From positions 100,862-164,861 of the forward strand of contig NZ_PISE01000015.1 in assembly GCF_002835805.1 (NCBI RefSeq): a stretch of 64,000 bases of DNA, given 5' to 3'. Source of the DNA: Niallia nealsonii (GTDB lineage Bacteria > Bacillota > Bacilli > Bacillales > Cytobacillaceae). The notes beneath the pieces are model-generated. The model had not been told where the DNA came from and made no database searches. It saw nothing but the letters and a program-made list of their open reading frames with translations. This document shows positions 17,101 to 24,888 of this stretch, piece by piece. A program made the position numbers and the translations under genes. Position 1 is the first letter of the stretch; the number at the start of each line of letters is the position of its first letter.

Positions 17101-17388
17101 ATTGTGCTTTTCAAGATTAGTAAGAAGCGTTGTTTGACTTGTGCTGTATTCTACAATCTGTCTTACAGCCTCGTTATAAGCAACTTCGGGGAAACCCGGA
17201 TTAAATTCCTTTAATTTAATCCTTAAGTATCGTGTTAATACAACATCCCTATCGGACCCACGACCTAATGTGCCGTCAGTTCCAAATAATTCAGAATTAT
17301 AGGCGAAAACTGACTCCCACCCAAGTTCATCTTGTAAGTAATCTGCCGTTGTCTGTTGGACGAGAGTATCTTCATTAAAGATACTCAT
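14179..17388 (-). CDS. hsdR: Type I restriction endonuclease subunit R
   Basis: 1069 residues, full length for HsdR. The N-terminal nuclease has the PD-(D/E)xK pattern: ADIVGF (Asp149) and VFMELKI (Glu163, Lys165). The SF2 motor follows with Walker A HTQGSGKS at about 297-304, DEAHRTQYG, FTGTPLF, and the later helicase motif QTIARANRVHEGK. The C-terminal part is a helical region that binds the methylase core. It translocates and cuts unmethylated foreign DNA with HsdM and HsdS. It overlaps hsdS by 4 bp, so the operon is hsdM-hsdS-hsdR, all reading toward radC. No frameshift or missing motif is seen, so the system looks functional. Confidence 0.95.
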   Translation of the reverse strand: MSIFNEDTLVQQTTADYLQDELGWESVFAYNSELFGTDGTLGRGSDRDVVLTRYLRIKLKEFNPGFPEVAYNEAVRQIVEYSTSQTTLLTNLEKHNLLRDGVQVSFRNENGELKRERLKVFNFKEPLKNHFLCVRELWVQGEIYRRRADIVGFVNGIPLVFMELKIISRDIRHAYEENLSDYKDTIPHLFNHNAFIILANGNDAKIGTFSSRFEHFHEWKRLEEEDPGVVDMETLLKGTCNKENLIDLFENFILFDESKGSPVKILAQNHQFLGVNRAVKAVEKRDELQRKLGVFWHTQGSGKSYSMVFFTRKVHRKLGGNFTFLISTDREDLDSQIYKTFSGCGLVDNDRDPCRASDGDHLKELLGQHKAYIFTLIQKFNQDVDPDEGYSKREDIIVISDEAHRTQYGRLALNMRNALPNASYIGFTGTPLFKNDELTRQVFGDYISTYDFQRAVEDKATVPLYYDARGDKLGIATNELNEKIAQKLEELEAENIDVELRLEKELKRDYHIITAEKRLDQVARDFVIHYSTAWETGKAMLVCIDKITCVRMFNLIQKYWKEYILELQSKVSEAADQQEDMYRSRQIEWMKEIQMAVVVSEEQGEVAKFQKWDLDITPHRKLIKSGFESNDGERIDIESAFKKEEHPFRIAIVCAMWLTGFDVPSLSTLYLDKPLKAHTLMQTIARANRVHEGKNNGMIVDYCGILKNLRAALATYAGHGDSGRGDEGGDTDPAKPDEELLADLAESIAFVRTFLIDRNASLDNIIEKNGFERNAAILASKEAANENDETRKRFEVMCREVFKKFKSCLNIKGVNDHRKEYDAINIIYRSLQKDRDQADITDIIRQLHQVVDEAITTTINIQEDSTPYNIADIDFDRLRKEFEQSPAKKTTVQNLKQAIELRLSRLLSQNLDRTDFQRHYEKIVSDYNKEKDRLTIEKTFEVLLKFAQDLGTEENRAVREGLNEEELAIFDLLKKTKLSKEEITNIKKVAIELLKTLKEEKLKIDHWKEKEATRDAVRTAIHDFLWSEDTGLPVESFTEEDVKTKAEIVFQHVFRVYPKLPSPMYGNAL

Positions 17389-18623
17389 ACAGATATTTCT
17401 CCTTTCATTAACCTTGGAAGTAATAAGCTTTGAGCTTTATATAGCGCTTTATTTTGATCTAAAAGTGTTGATATCTCCTTTCTTAAAGGAATGATATATT
17501 CATCAAATAAGTTTAAAAGCGAACGTGGTGGTACATTTAGATTAAAATCAACTAATAGTTTAGCACTAGCACTTTTGCGTGTAGAACCTGTGCTGACTCC
17601 AGTTACAAATCCTTGGTAGGCAGAATCTAAAAGTGTATAAAACAAATAATAGCTACTCATTAGTTCCTTGTCTTTAATTTTCATTCGAACTAGATAAGAA
17701 GCAAAAACAGAGGGTATTTCCTTTTCAACAATACCTACTTTGCCGGGATCAGCCATACGAATAACAACAATATCACCGATATCTAGTTTGTATTTATCAT
17801 AGTCCGTACTATTTATCTTACAATATGGAACAGAACTCCAATCAATGTAATTCACCTTATTAATGTCAGTTCCTCTTAAAAACTTCGGTCCAACAGGATC
17901 AGTTTGTGCAGTTTCAGTGAATCCATATTGGGTTGTAACTAATTCAGATAAGTGCAAATTTCTCCATCCACCTGGTAATTCATTAATAAATTGGGTATTT
18001 TCATTACCTGGGAACCTTAAGTGAACAAACCACTCTTTGTATAGAAGACGGGCTGCATTATCAAGAAGTGTTATTCTCTTTGTATTATTTTCAATAAGAT
18101 CATCGTATTTCGAAAGAAGATCAACAATTTTTTCTTGCGTTGGCAAATCAGGTAATTGGAATGAGATTCGCTTAATAACATCTTGATTTAAAGATGCCAT
18201 AGTCGCCTTATTTGAACATTGATTAATCATCCATTGCTTGTGATTTTCAGTCATAATGAAATATGAAAAATACTGAGGATTTATTTCATCTGTCAGAAAA
18301 CGCAATCGTATACAGTCAGACCCCTGCATCCAGCCATATTCGTTTTCTGTCACAATTAAGTGACGATCCACAGCTCCCTTTCTACCGAAAACTATATCAT
18401 TCCTTTGAAGAATGTGCTTCTTTAGACGATTAACTACATGGTCAGGTACGAACTCTAATCTATCTTTACGTAAACTACCATATCCAATATTTCTTACGTT
18501 TATGACCGGAGTTCCCTCTTCAGTGTAATCGGATGCTTTTAATTGAGTACCAAATGGTCCTGTTTGAAGATCAATTTTTGAATCTACTACCAAATCACCT
18601 AAAGTAATGACTTTCCAACTCAT
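17385..18623 (-). CDS. hsdS: Type I restriction specificity subunit S
   Basis: 412 residues with the two-fold layout of HsdS. Target recognition domain 1 starts MSWKVITLGDLVVDSKIDLQ and includes GSDCIRLRF; a conserved central helix follows (QEKIVDLLSKYDDLIENN); domain 2 starts LPGGWRNLHLSELVTTQYG; the second conserved helix is DEYIIPLRKEISTLLDQN. The two domains set the two halves of the bipartite target. It overlaps both hsdM and hsdR by 4 bp. The recognition site cannot be read from the sequence. No inverted second hsdS copy for phase variation is seen nearby. Confidence 0.93.
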   Translation of the reverse strand: MSWKVITLGDLVVDSKIDLQTGPFGTQLKASDYTEEGTPVINVRNIGYGSLRKDRLEFVPDHVVNRLKKHILQRNDIVFGRKGAVDRHLIVTENEYGWMQGSDCIRLRFLTDEINPQYFSYFIMTENHKQWMINQCSNKATMASLNQDVIKRISFQLPDLPTQEKIVDLLSKYDDLIENNTKRITLLDNAARLLYKEWFVHLRFPGNENTQFINELPGGWRNLHLSELVTTQYGFTETAQTDPVGPKFLRGTDINKVNYIDWSSVPYCKINSTDYDKYKLDIGDIVVIRMADPGKVGIVEKEIPSVFASYLVRMKIKDKELMSSYYLFYTLLDSAYQGFVTGVSTGSTRKSASAKLLVDFNLNVPPRSLLNLFDEYIIPLRKEISTLLDQNKALYKAQSLLLPRLMKGEISV

Positions 18624-20734
18624 AAACCTAACCTCTCAAAGTTTTTTTTAATCATTGCTGCTAATTCTGTTGCTTCTTCATTAAGACCTTCTATTTCAAT
18701 GTGAATATTATTAATCTCCTCATCAAAATCAAAGTCATCATCTTCTTTCTGTGGTGCTACCCCTACATATCTCCCTGGATTCAAACTCCAATCATTAGCT
18801 TCAATTTCTGTTCTGTTAACTAGTTTGACCAATCCGTCTATATCACACAATTCCCCATCAGGAAAGTGGGTTGTCAGCCAAAATGCCTGCTTATGGAAGT
18901 AGCGAACTAATTTTAATTGATCTACAACTTTCTTCCAATAACTTTCTAACTCTTTTCGAGTTTTTGAGATTTCACGTGTGTTCCAAAGATCATTCTCTTT
19001 CGCTTGTAATTCTTTTTCGCTTATATCGATAAGACGGCATAGTAATTTGTAGAGATTTTCTACATGTTTAATAAGGTTTTTACTATCCTTCGATAAAGAA
19101 GTGAGTTCAACAGTTTTTTCGTTTAATGATTCATTATTAATTTCACAATTTTTCCACTTAAATTGTTCATTTGTAATTTTTGAGAAAAATACATTTTTTT
19201 CCTTTTCAAATACTTGTAGCTCTCTTTCTAGTTCATTTATTAATTCAAAGTGGATTGAATCCTTATTCAATGCTTTATGGAAAGGCGACATCATTTCAGT
19301 GAGATCTTTAATTAATTTTGCGTATATTGAAAGAATATCTATTGTCTGGTCATCTTCATCCTTATAATTGAAGCATTTCCAACCTTCAGAAATGGTAGAT
19401 TCTATATAGTTATTAATGAGATTAAGAAATCTGTCCTTTTCTCCTCTATAAAGCCAAATAATAGAAAGAAGATTTTGAAGTTGCTCTGGGCTAAAATCGA
19501 AAATTTTACGAGTTATCTTTCTGTAGATATTCTTTGCATCAATCATTAGTACTTTATCTTTATATTCCTCCGGCTTTGCTCGGTTCAGAAACCATAATTC
19601 ACAAGGAACTGTTCTAGTGTAAAAAAAGTTTGATCTAACAGCAACCATTATATCTACTGAACCCGTTTCAATAAGCTTTTGACGAACCTTTGCTTCGTCC
19701 CTCCCTGCACTTGAAGCCTGCGAAGACATAACAAAACCAGCGCGTCCAGTTTCATTTAGATAACTGTAAAAATAGCTAATCCAAAGATAGTTACCATTAG
19801 TAACTTTATCGTTTTTATTTACTCCCGGTAATCCAAAAGGTAGACGCATATCAGACTTTATTTTTTCTGCGTCTACTTCATCAACATTGAATGGGGGATT
19901 TGCCATTACATAATCAGCTTTTCCGACAAGTTGATGTGGATCATCGTAATAAGTTATTGCCTTTTGGATGTCCCCCTCTAGCCCGTGAACGGCCAAATTC
20001 ATTTTTGCCAATCGAATAGTGGTAGGGTTTTTTTCCAACCCATAAAATGTAAGCCTCTCGGTAGGATTGGCATGAAGTCGCTCTAAAAAATGGGCACTTT
20101 GTACAAACATTCCGCCAGATCCACAGGCAGGGTCGAGGATAACTCCATTATCTGGCTCTAATGCATTTGCAATAAAAGAAACCAATGATACTGGTGTAAA
20201 AAATTCTCCCCCATCATGTGCTCCCTGGTTGGCAAATTGAGTAAGAAAGTATTCATAAATACGTCCAAATATATCTCCTGATGCATTTTTTAATTCATCA
20301 GGGTTAAGGGTACGAAGAAGTTGCCCTAGTACTGCGTTATCTAAATCCTGATATTCCGATTTCGGTAGTTGACCCTTTAATTGCTCGTAATCCTCTTCTA
20401 TAGACTCCATCGCATCAATAATTGCCTTGGCTCGATCGTCTGCATCTGTAAGTGATACGAGGTTATCAAATTGTGCTTTTTCTTGTAGGAAGATTGACCC
20501 ATTTTGTGAAAAATCCTCTTTAGTTAGTTCGCGTGTCTTACCTCCACGTTTTGGTAAAGATGCTATTACTTCGTCTCTTACATTAAGAAATCTACTATAA
20601 GCATGGCGTAAAAAGATCAATCCCATAACAGGCATAAAATACTCATTACTTGCATAATTAGAGTTAGAGCGAAGGGTGTCGGCAGCTCCCCACAGTCTCT
20701 TTTCTATTGCTTCTATATTTTCTAATTGTGACAT
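18620..20734 (-). CDS. hsdM: Type I restriction methyltransferase subunit M, long form
   Basis: 704 residues, longer than the roughly 500 of E. coli HsdM. ATG preceded by AAAGGAG. The N-terminal HsdM domain (residues 8-160) is followed by the N6-adenine methyltransferase with motif I DPACGSGGMF (201-210) and motif IV NPPFN (279-283). After about residue 420 an extra region rich in charged helices and probable coiled coil (ELERELQVFEKEKNVFFSK) runs to about 640, ending in NPGRYVGVAPQKEDDDFDFD. It modifies host DNA and forms the core of the restriction complex. It is the last element gene before rlmH and reads away from it. Confidence 0.93.
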   Translation of the reverse strand: MSQLENIEAIEKRLWGAADTLRSNSNYASNEYFMPVMGLIFLRHAYSRFLNVRDEVIASLPKRGGKTRELTKEDFSQNGSIFLQEKAQFDNLVSLTDADDRAKAIIDAMESIEEDYEQLKGQLPKSEYQDLDNAVLGQLLRTLNPDELKNASGDIFGRIYEYFLTQFANQGAHDGGEFFTPVSLVSFIANALEPDNGVILDPACGSGGMFVQSAHFLERLHANPTERLTFYGLEKNPTTIRLAKMNLAVHGLEGDIQKAITYYDDPHQLVGKADYVMANPPFNVDEVDAEKIKSDMRLPFGLPGVNKNDKVTNGNYLWISYFYSYLNETGRAGFVMSSQASSAGRDEAKVRQKLIETGSVDIMVAVRSNFFYTRTVPCELWFLNRAKPEEYKDKVLMIDAKNIYRKITRKIFDFSPEQLQNLLSIIWLYRGEKDRFLNLINNYIESTISEGWKCFNYKDEDDQTIDILSIYAKLIKDLTEMMSPFHKALNKDSIHFELINELERELQVFEKEKNVFFSKITNEQFKWKNCEINNESLNEKTVELTSLSKDSKNLIKHVENLYKLLCRLIDISEKELQAKENDLWNTREISKTRKELESYWKKVVDQLKLVRYFHKQAFWLTTHFPDGELCDIDGLVKLVNRTEIEANDWSLNPGRYVGVAPQKEDDDFDFDEEINNIHIEIEGLNEEATELAAMIKKNFERLGL

Positions 20735-20859
20735 TGGTAATCTCCTTTGATAGCTAATATAATTTATATTACCATATTATTGAAAATAGTGGTGTTGTAA
20801 GAAATAACCACCATGATTTTACCTAATTTTTACACTATAAGCTTATGGTAATTTCAAAA

Positions 20860-20891
20860 AAAAACTGTACCTATCTCCAGATACAGTTTTT
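20860..20891. terminator. Terminator downstream of rlmH
   Basis: AAAAACTGTA pairs with TACAGTTTTT around a 12-nt loop. It lies 21 bp beyond the rlmH stop and would end rlmH transcripts before the hsd operon. It is flanked by two copies of CTTATGGTA. Confidence 0.75.
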
Positions 20892-20911
20892 AAACTCAGA
20901 AAATTTCGCAT

Positions 20912-20929
20912 TTACTTATGGTACGGTTC
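20912..20929. other. Probable SCC-type attachment site at the 3' end of rlmH
   Basis: On the minus strand GAACCGTACCATAAGTAA codes E-P-Y-H-K-stop. Staphylococcal SCC att sites cover the same codons of rlmH (E-A-Y-H-K). The element-like gene set begins directly beyond the stop codon. The matching repeat at the far end should lie off-window to the left. The crossover dinucleotide cannot be placed. Confidence 0.6.
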
Positions 20930-21391
20930 ACCCCGATTAATCCGAAACGCCCGGTAAACCTGTTCCACCAAAACAAGCCGCATCAACTGATGGGGGAATG
21001 TCATTTTGCTGAAGGAGAGCTTATCGTCTGCTCTTTTTAAAACATCATTGCTTAATCCTAAAGAACCGCCTATAATAAAAGCTACTTTGCTTTTTCCATA
21101 TGTGGCGAGTTTATCTAGTGTTTCTGCTAGTTCTTCGGAGGATTTTTGTTTGCCTTCAATGGCCAGCGCGATAACATGGGCATCTTGAGAAATTTTTGCG
21201 AGGATTCGTTCACCCTCCTTATTTTTCACTTGTTCCATTTCTGCATTGCTTAGTATTTCTGGCGCCTTTTCATCGGGAACTTCGATGATTTCGATTTTAG
21301 AATAGCTTGATAATCGTTTTGTATATTCATCGATTCCTTGCTTTAAGTATTTTTCTTTTAGTTTTCCAACTGTAATAATGGAGATATTCAC
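20912..21391 (-). CDS. rlmH: 23S rRNA pseudouridine-1915 N3-methyltransferase
   Basis: 159 residues, the standard length. It starts [20 protein letters not shown] and has the SPOUT-fold S-adenosylmethionine-binding segment [10 protein letters not shown] and the conserved C-terminus [14 protein letters not shown]. It methylates pseudouridine 1915 in helix 69 of 23S rRNA. The gene is intact despite the putative insertion at its end, as in SCC-carrying staphylococci where the junction regenerates the last codons. It is the first chromosomal gene to the right of the element. DnaA-box-like repeats lie directly upstream. Confidence 0.95.
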   Translation of the reverse strand: MNISIITVGKLKEKYLKQGIDEYTKRLSSYSKIEIIEVPDEKAPEILSNAEMEQVKNKEGERILAKISQDAHVIALAIEGKQKSSEELAETLDKLATYGKSKVAFIIGGSLGLSNDVLKRADDKLSFSKMTFPHQLMRLVLVEQVYRAFRINRGEPYHK

Positions 21392-21416
21392 ATGTATTCC
21401 TCACTTTACAAACAAC

Positions 21417-21721
21417 TTATCCACATAACTTATCCACATATCCACATTTTAAATCCACATATAGTATGAAATCATTTGTTCGCTACCATATATATGGCGA
21501 TATTCTTGCAATATTCACAGGTTGTTGATAACTTTTCCTCTTCTGAAATGTTTTCCAAAATAGGAAATGTCTCATGCTCATTTACTATCGTATCTATTGC
21601 TATATCAATATGTTCAGCACAACTATAAATCATTTTTTCTTCTCCTTTTTTACCTATAAATCTAATTTTTCAAAATATTCCTGTGGATAACCCTGTTTTT
21701 AACTTTTTTTAGTTATCCACA
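21417..21721. promoter_or_regulatory. DnaA-box cluster between rlmH and htrA
   Basis: Consensus TTATCCACA at 21417-21425, 21430-21438 and 21713-21721, its reverse complement at 21682-21690, and near matches at 21438-21446 and 21451-21459. Spacing of the first three is 13 and 8 bp. The cluster lies about 32 kb from dnaA and covers the promoter region of rlmH and the small CxxH/CxxC gene, so it may regulate them or titrate DnaA. Confidence 0.65.
21472..21633 (-). CDS. CxxH/CxxC small zinc-finger-like protein
   Basis: 53 residues, ATG preceded by AAAGGAG. The product begins MIYSCAEHIDIAIDTIVNEH and contains CAEH (residues 5-8) and CEYC (39-42), the two metal-ligand pairs that define the Bacillus CxxH/CxxC family (BA_5709 type; YyzF in B. 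subtilis). Function unknown; probable zinc binding. In bacilli the gene is found next to rlmH, as here, which supports the call. It is flanked by DnaA boxes on both sides. Confidence 0.8.
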   Translation of the reverse strand: MIYSCAEHIDIAIDTIVNEHETFPILENISEEEKLSTTCEYCKNIAIYMVANK

Positions 21722-21864
21722 TCTCATCTTATCATTCTATCTCAAAACTGCAACCATTCCTTTTAAAATTCTCTACTAAGTCCATATTCTCTTATTTATT
21801 TTTCCTTTTAATACTTTTTTTATAAAATTTTTTGTACATTTATTTTATACTTCCTTCTAAATAG

Positions 21865-21894
21865 AAAACAGGAAGAACAAATTCTTCCTGTTTT
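21865..21894. terminator. Terminator of htrA
   Basis: AAAACAGGAAGAA / TTCTTCCTGTTTT, 13-bp stem and CAAA loop, directly after the htrA stop on the minus strand. Confidence 0.85.
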
Positions 21895-21897
21895 TGA

Positions 21898-23109
21898 TTA
21901 TCGATTATCTTCAGATAACGTTAATTCCGCTGTCATCTGTTTTCCTTCACGATAATATTTTACTTTCAATTTATCGCCTATTTTTTTCTCGGTATACAAA
22001 TGTTTTCGTAAATCAATTAAATCGCTGACTTTTTCTCCATCAAGCTCAACAATAACATCTAATTCCTTTAATCCAGCTTTTGATGCTGGAGAATTTGGAC
22101 TAACATCTTTAATTGCTACACCATCTGTCACGTTTTCTGGAAGCTTTAATGCCTCTTCTTGATAATATCCTGGAATATCGCTGACAGATTGAAGCTCTAC
22201 TCCCATATATGGTCGTTTCACTTCACCGTACTTTTCTAAATCTTGAATGATTGGTTCTGCTGAGTTAATTGGAATAGCAAGACCAATTCCTTCTACAGAG
22301 GATTCGGAAATTTTCATACTGTTAATGCCAATTAATTGACCTGCAATATTAATTAATGCCCCTCCACTATTGCCAGGATTAATGGCAGCATCTGTCTGAA
22401 TAACTTCTGACTGCCAATCAGTTACCCCATCTTCGTTAATATCTACTGGTATCGTCCGCTGTAGTCCTGATACAATTCCTTGCGTGACAGAACCGGAGAA
22501 TGTCATGCCAAGTGGGTTACCGATGGCGATAACAGGTTCACCGGCCTTTAGCGTGTCGGAATTTCCAAACTCAGCAATTTTACTGACTTCTTTTGCATCT
22601 ACTTCTACAACAGCAAGATCTGTCCATACATCAGCACCCACTAGCTTTGCACTAATCTTTTTTCCATCCGATAAGGTTACCTCAAGTTCGCTTGCACCTA
22701 CCACTACGTGATTGTTTGTAACAATATATGCTTTATCCCCATTTTTTTTGTAAATAACGCCAGATCCTGTACCTGCTTCCTGTGCAGAGGTATCTTCCCA
22801 AAAATTAGAGGCTTGAAGATTACTGATGCCAACTACTGCATCAGCTGCCTTATCAACTGCTTTTGTTACATTGGTTTCTACATTTAAAGAAACATTCTTC
22901 GTATTTAAGTCCTTATCCTCTGTTATGGTAATATCATCATCAGTTTGCTTTTCAGTCGATAAAATTCCATTATCGGAAAAACGGGTTACTATTAATAAAA
23001 CAAGCAACGCACCTATAATGGCACCTATAAATCCCGAAAAGAAATAACCTTTTTTTCGTACTGGCTTTTCTCTTTGATTTCGGTATTCAAAATCCTCTTC
23101 ATTTGCCAC
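21898..23109 (-). CDS. htrA: Membrane-anchored HtrA-type serine protease
   Basis: 403 residues. An N-terminal cytoplasmic stretch of about 20 residues is followed by one membrane helix (GFIGAIIGALLVLLIVTRF). The trypsin-like domain has the triad in NNHVVVG (His), TDLAVVEV (Asp) and GNSGGALIN (Ser). A PDZ domain follows (VAIKDVSPNSPASKAGLKEL). It degrades or refolds damaged proteins at the outer face of the membrane. B. subtilis has the orthologue (YyxA/HtrC) at the same place, downstream of the walRKHIJ genes. It has its own terminator; the gap to walJ also holds a terminator, so it is probably transcribed separately. Confidence 0.93.
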   Translation of the reverse strand: MANEEDFEYRNQREKPVRKKGYFFSGFIGAIIGALLVLLIVTRFSDNGILSTEKQTDDDITITEDKDLNTKNVSLNVETNVTKAVDKAADAVVGISNLQASNFWEDTSAQEAGTGSGVIYKKNGDKAYIVTNNHVVVGASELEVTLSDGKKISAKLVGADVWTDLAVVEVDAKEVSKIAEFGNSDTLKAGEPVIAIGNPLGMTFSGSVTQGIVSGLQRTIPVDINEDGVTDWQSEVIQTDAAINPGNSGGALINIAGQLIGINSMKISESSVEGIGLAIPINSAEPIIQDLEKYGEVKRPYMGVELQSVSDIPGYYQEEALKLPENVTDGVAIKDVSPNSPASKAGLKELDVIVELDGEKVSDLIDLRKHLYTEKKIGDKLKVKYYREGKQMTAELTLSEDNR

Positions 23110-23254
23110 CTACACCATTCCTTCCTTTTAAAGAGCTAAAACATATGCTTTATTATGTAAATAAAAAGTCATTACATAAGTTCTTTATTTATTTTTCCTT
23201 ATTTTTTTAAAAACAAACAAAATAACTGCTTTCTTTTATAGAGAAAAATAAAAA

Positions 23255-23287
23255 ACGACCTAGAATAAATTTTCTGGCCGTCTTTTT
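23255..23287 (-). terminator. Terminator of the wal operon
   Basis: On the minus strand ACGGCC-AGAA pairs with TTCT-A-GGTCGT (one bulged A, one G-T pair), followed by TTTTTTATTTTT. It lies just after walJ. Confidence 0.65.
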
Positions 23288-23291
23288 ATAC

Positions 23292-24080
23292 TTAAATAGT
23301 TGTTAAAATTGTTGGCATTTTTGGGTCTGTATCTTTTAAACTTACTTGTTCATTCAGCACAATGCCTTTGCTTTCTAATGTTTGTGCAACAGACATTCTT
23401 GCCAGTTCTTTCATATTATTATCCTGACTTAAATGGGCTAAATATATATGTTTGGTACGGTTGCCGATCACTTCACTCATAGCAATTGCAGCATCTTCAT
23501 TTGAAACATGGCCTACATCGCTTAGTATTCTTCTCTTAGTATTCCAAGGATACCTGCCCATCCTAAGCATTTGCACATCATGATTGCTTTCAAATACATA
23601 GGAATCAGCATTGCTTATTATACCTTTCATTCGATCGCTGACATAACCTGTATCTGTAATCAATACAAGCTTTTTATCGCCTTCATGAAAGATATAAAAC
23701 ATCGGCTCCGCAGCATCATGAGAAACACCAAAAGACTCGATGGACAAGTTTCCAAAAGTTTTTACTGTTTCCATACCAAAATGAAATCTTTGCTCTAAGG
23801 GGATTTCCCCAATATGTGAGCTCATAGCATTCCAAGTTTTTTCATTTGCATAAATAGGCAATTTATATTTGCGAGCAATAATTCCGACCCCTTTAATATG
23901 GTCGCTGTGCTCATGGGTTACTAAAATGCCAGTGAGCTTATTCATTTTCCGGTTGACTTGCTCAAACAATGCTTCCATTTGTTTTCCGCTTAATCCTGCA
24001 TCAACCAAAAATGAATATTCCTCACTTTCTACATAAATGGCATTGCCAGTACTCCCGCTTGCGAGAACACTAAACTGCAT
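23292..24080 (-). CDS. walJ: Metallo-beta-lactamase-fold exonuclease WalJ (YycJ)
   Basis: 262 residues from ATG 24080, which has GGAGTG 8 nt upstream; the longer frame from 24110 adds ten residues inside walI. It begins [20 protein letters not shown]. Metal ligands are in [10 protein letters not shown], in VSHDAAEP, in ITDTGYVS and in [10 protein letters not shown]. The family is described as a 5'-3' exonuclease linked to mismatch repair and cell-wall/replication coordination. It is the last gene of walRKHIJ and overlaps walI by 0-20 bp depending on start choice, which fits translational coupling. Confidence 0.93.
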   Translation of the reverse strand: MQFSVLASGSTGNAIYVESEEYSFLVDAGLSGKQMEALFEQVNRKMNKLTGILVTHEHSDHIKGVGIIARKYKLPIYANEKTWNAMSSHIGEIPLEQRFHFGMETVKTFGNLSIESFGVSHDAAEPMFYIFHEGDKKLVLITDTGYVSDRMKGIISNADSYVFESNHDVQMLRMGRYPWNTKRRILSDVGHVSNEDAAIAMSEVIGNRTKHIYLAHLSQDNNMKELARMSVAQTLESKGIVLNEQVSLKDTDPKMPTILTTI

Positions 24081-24087
24081 TTTTTTC

Positions 24088-24888
24088 TCACTCCAATTTA
24101 ATCTGTTCACTTTTTGTTTTTATTATTTGATTATCTAACGCATTTACAAATAGATTTTCCCCGTTATCTAATAGAATAGACCAAGTTGGTGAAAGCACCT
24201 GTGTTGTGGAATATTGTTGGGAGTAGTAACCTAATTCCACCTTTTTTATCTTGCTGTCATTATCAATATAGCTGTTTGTAAACAGTGTATAAATAGCATC
24301 TAATGGCCGACTAATATTTTCTTCTTCCTCAATTTCTTTAATATTTTCAAGAAATGTCTGTTCATAGGAAACTATTTTATTTTCTTCATTTAAATAAAAA
24401 GTCAATTTTCCATTTAAATTTTGATAAAAGGTTTTTCCATTATATTGCTGATAGTAGGTAATAGTCTTATCTTTTTTTTCCCAGAAACGATATTGATTAC
24501 CATTTAATATATGGCCTTCTATATATGTGGTTAAATCTGTTTCTTTAAATGGTTGTCCTATGCTTATCGGCTTTTCTAAAATAGACTGGAGAATATTGCT
24601 GTCAATAATAGTAACCTCTTGTCCTTTTAAAAGTCCTTTTTCCCATTTTGTTAATTCTTCTTTACTAAAGGTTTTAGATTTCGCCGACAAATATTGATCC
24701 TTTGCATTCTTAGGCAAGTCTTTTGGATATGTTATCCCATATGATGATAATATATTTTCAGCTGAAGGGCCTTGTTTGTACTCAAATTGTTGAGATGACT
24801 CTTTAAGGCGCATATATTCATATATCAAATAAATATCAAGGACTAAAAAGGCAAGAATAAATATTGTCTTAATCTTATTCCAATCCAT
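24088..24888 (-). CDS. walI: WalK regulatory membrane protein WalI (YycI)
   Basis: 266 residues with one N-terminal membrane helix ([20 protein letters not shown]) and an extracytoplasmic domain. WalI pairs with WalH and holds WalK in check through membrane-helix contacts. The fold (repeated beta-sheet layers) is not readable by motif, but size, topology and place between walH and walJ are diagnostic. It overlaps walH by 14 bp. Confidence 0.92.
   Translation of the reverse strand: MDWNKIKTIFILAFLVLDIYLIYEYMRLKESSQQFEYKQGPSAENILSSYGITYPKDLPKNAKDQYLSAKSKTFSKEELTKWEKGLLKGQEVTIIDSNILQSILEKPISIGQPFKETDLTTYIEGHILNGNQYRFWEKKDKTITYYQQYNGKTFYQNLNGKLTFYLNEENKIVSYEQTFLENIKEIEEEENISRPLDAIYTLFTNSYIDNDSKIKKVELGYYSQQYSTTQVLSPTWSILLDNGENLFVNALDNQIIKTKSEQIKLE

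Noticed and set aside
21006..21188. Plus-strand frame within rlmH
   Set aside because: Antisense shadow; rlmH is clearly the coding strand.
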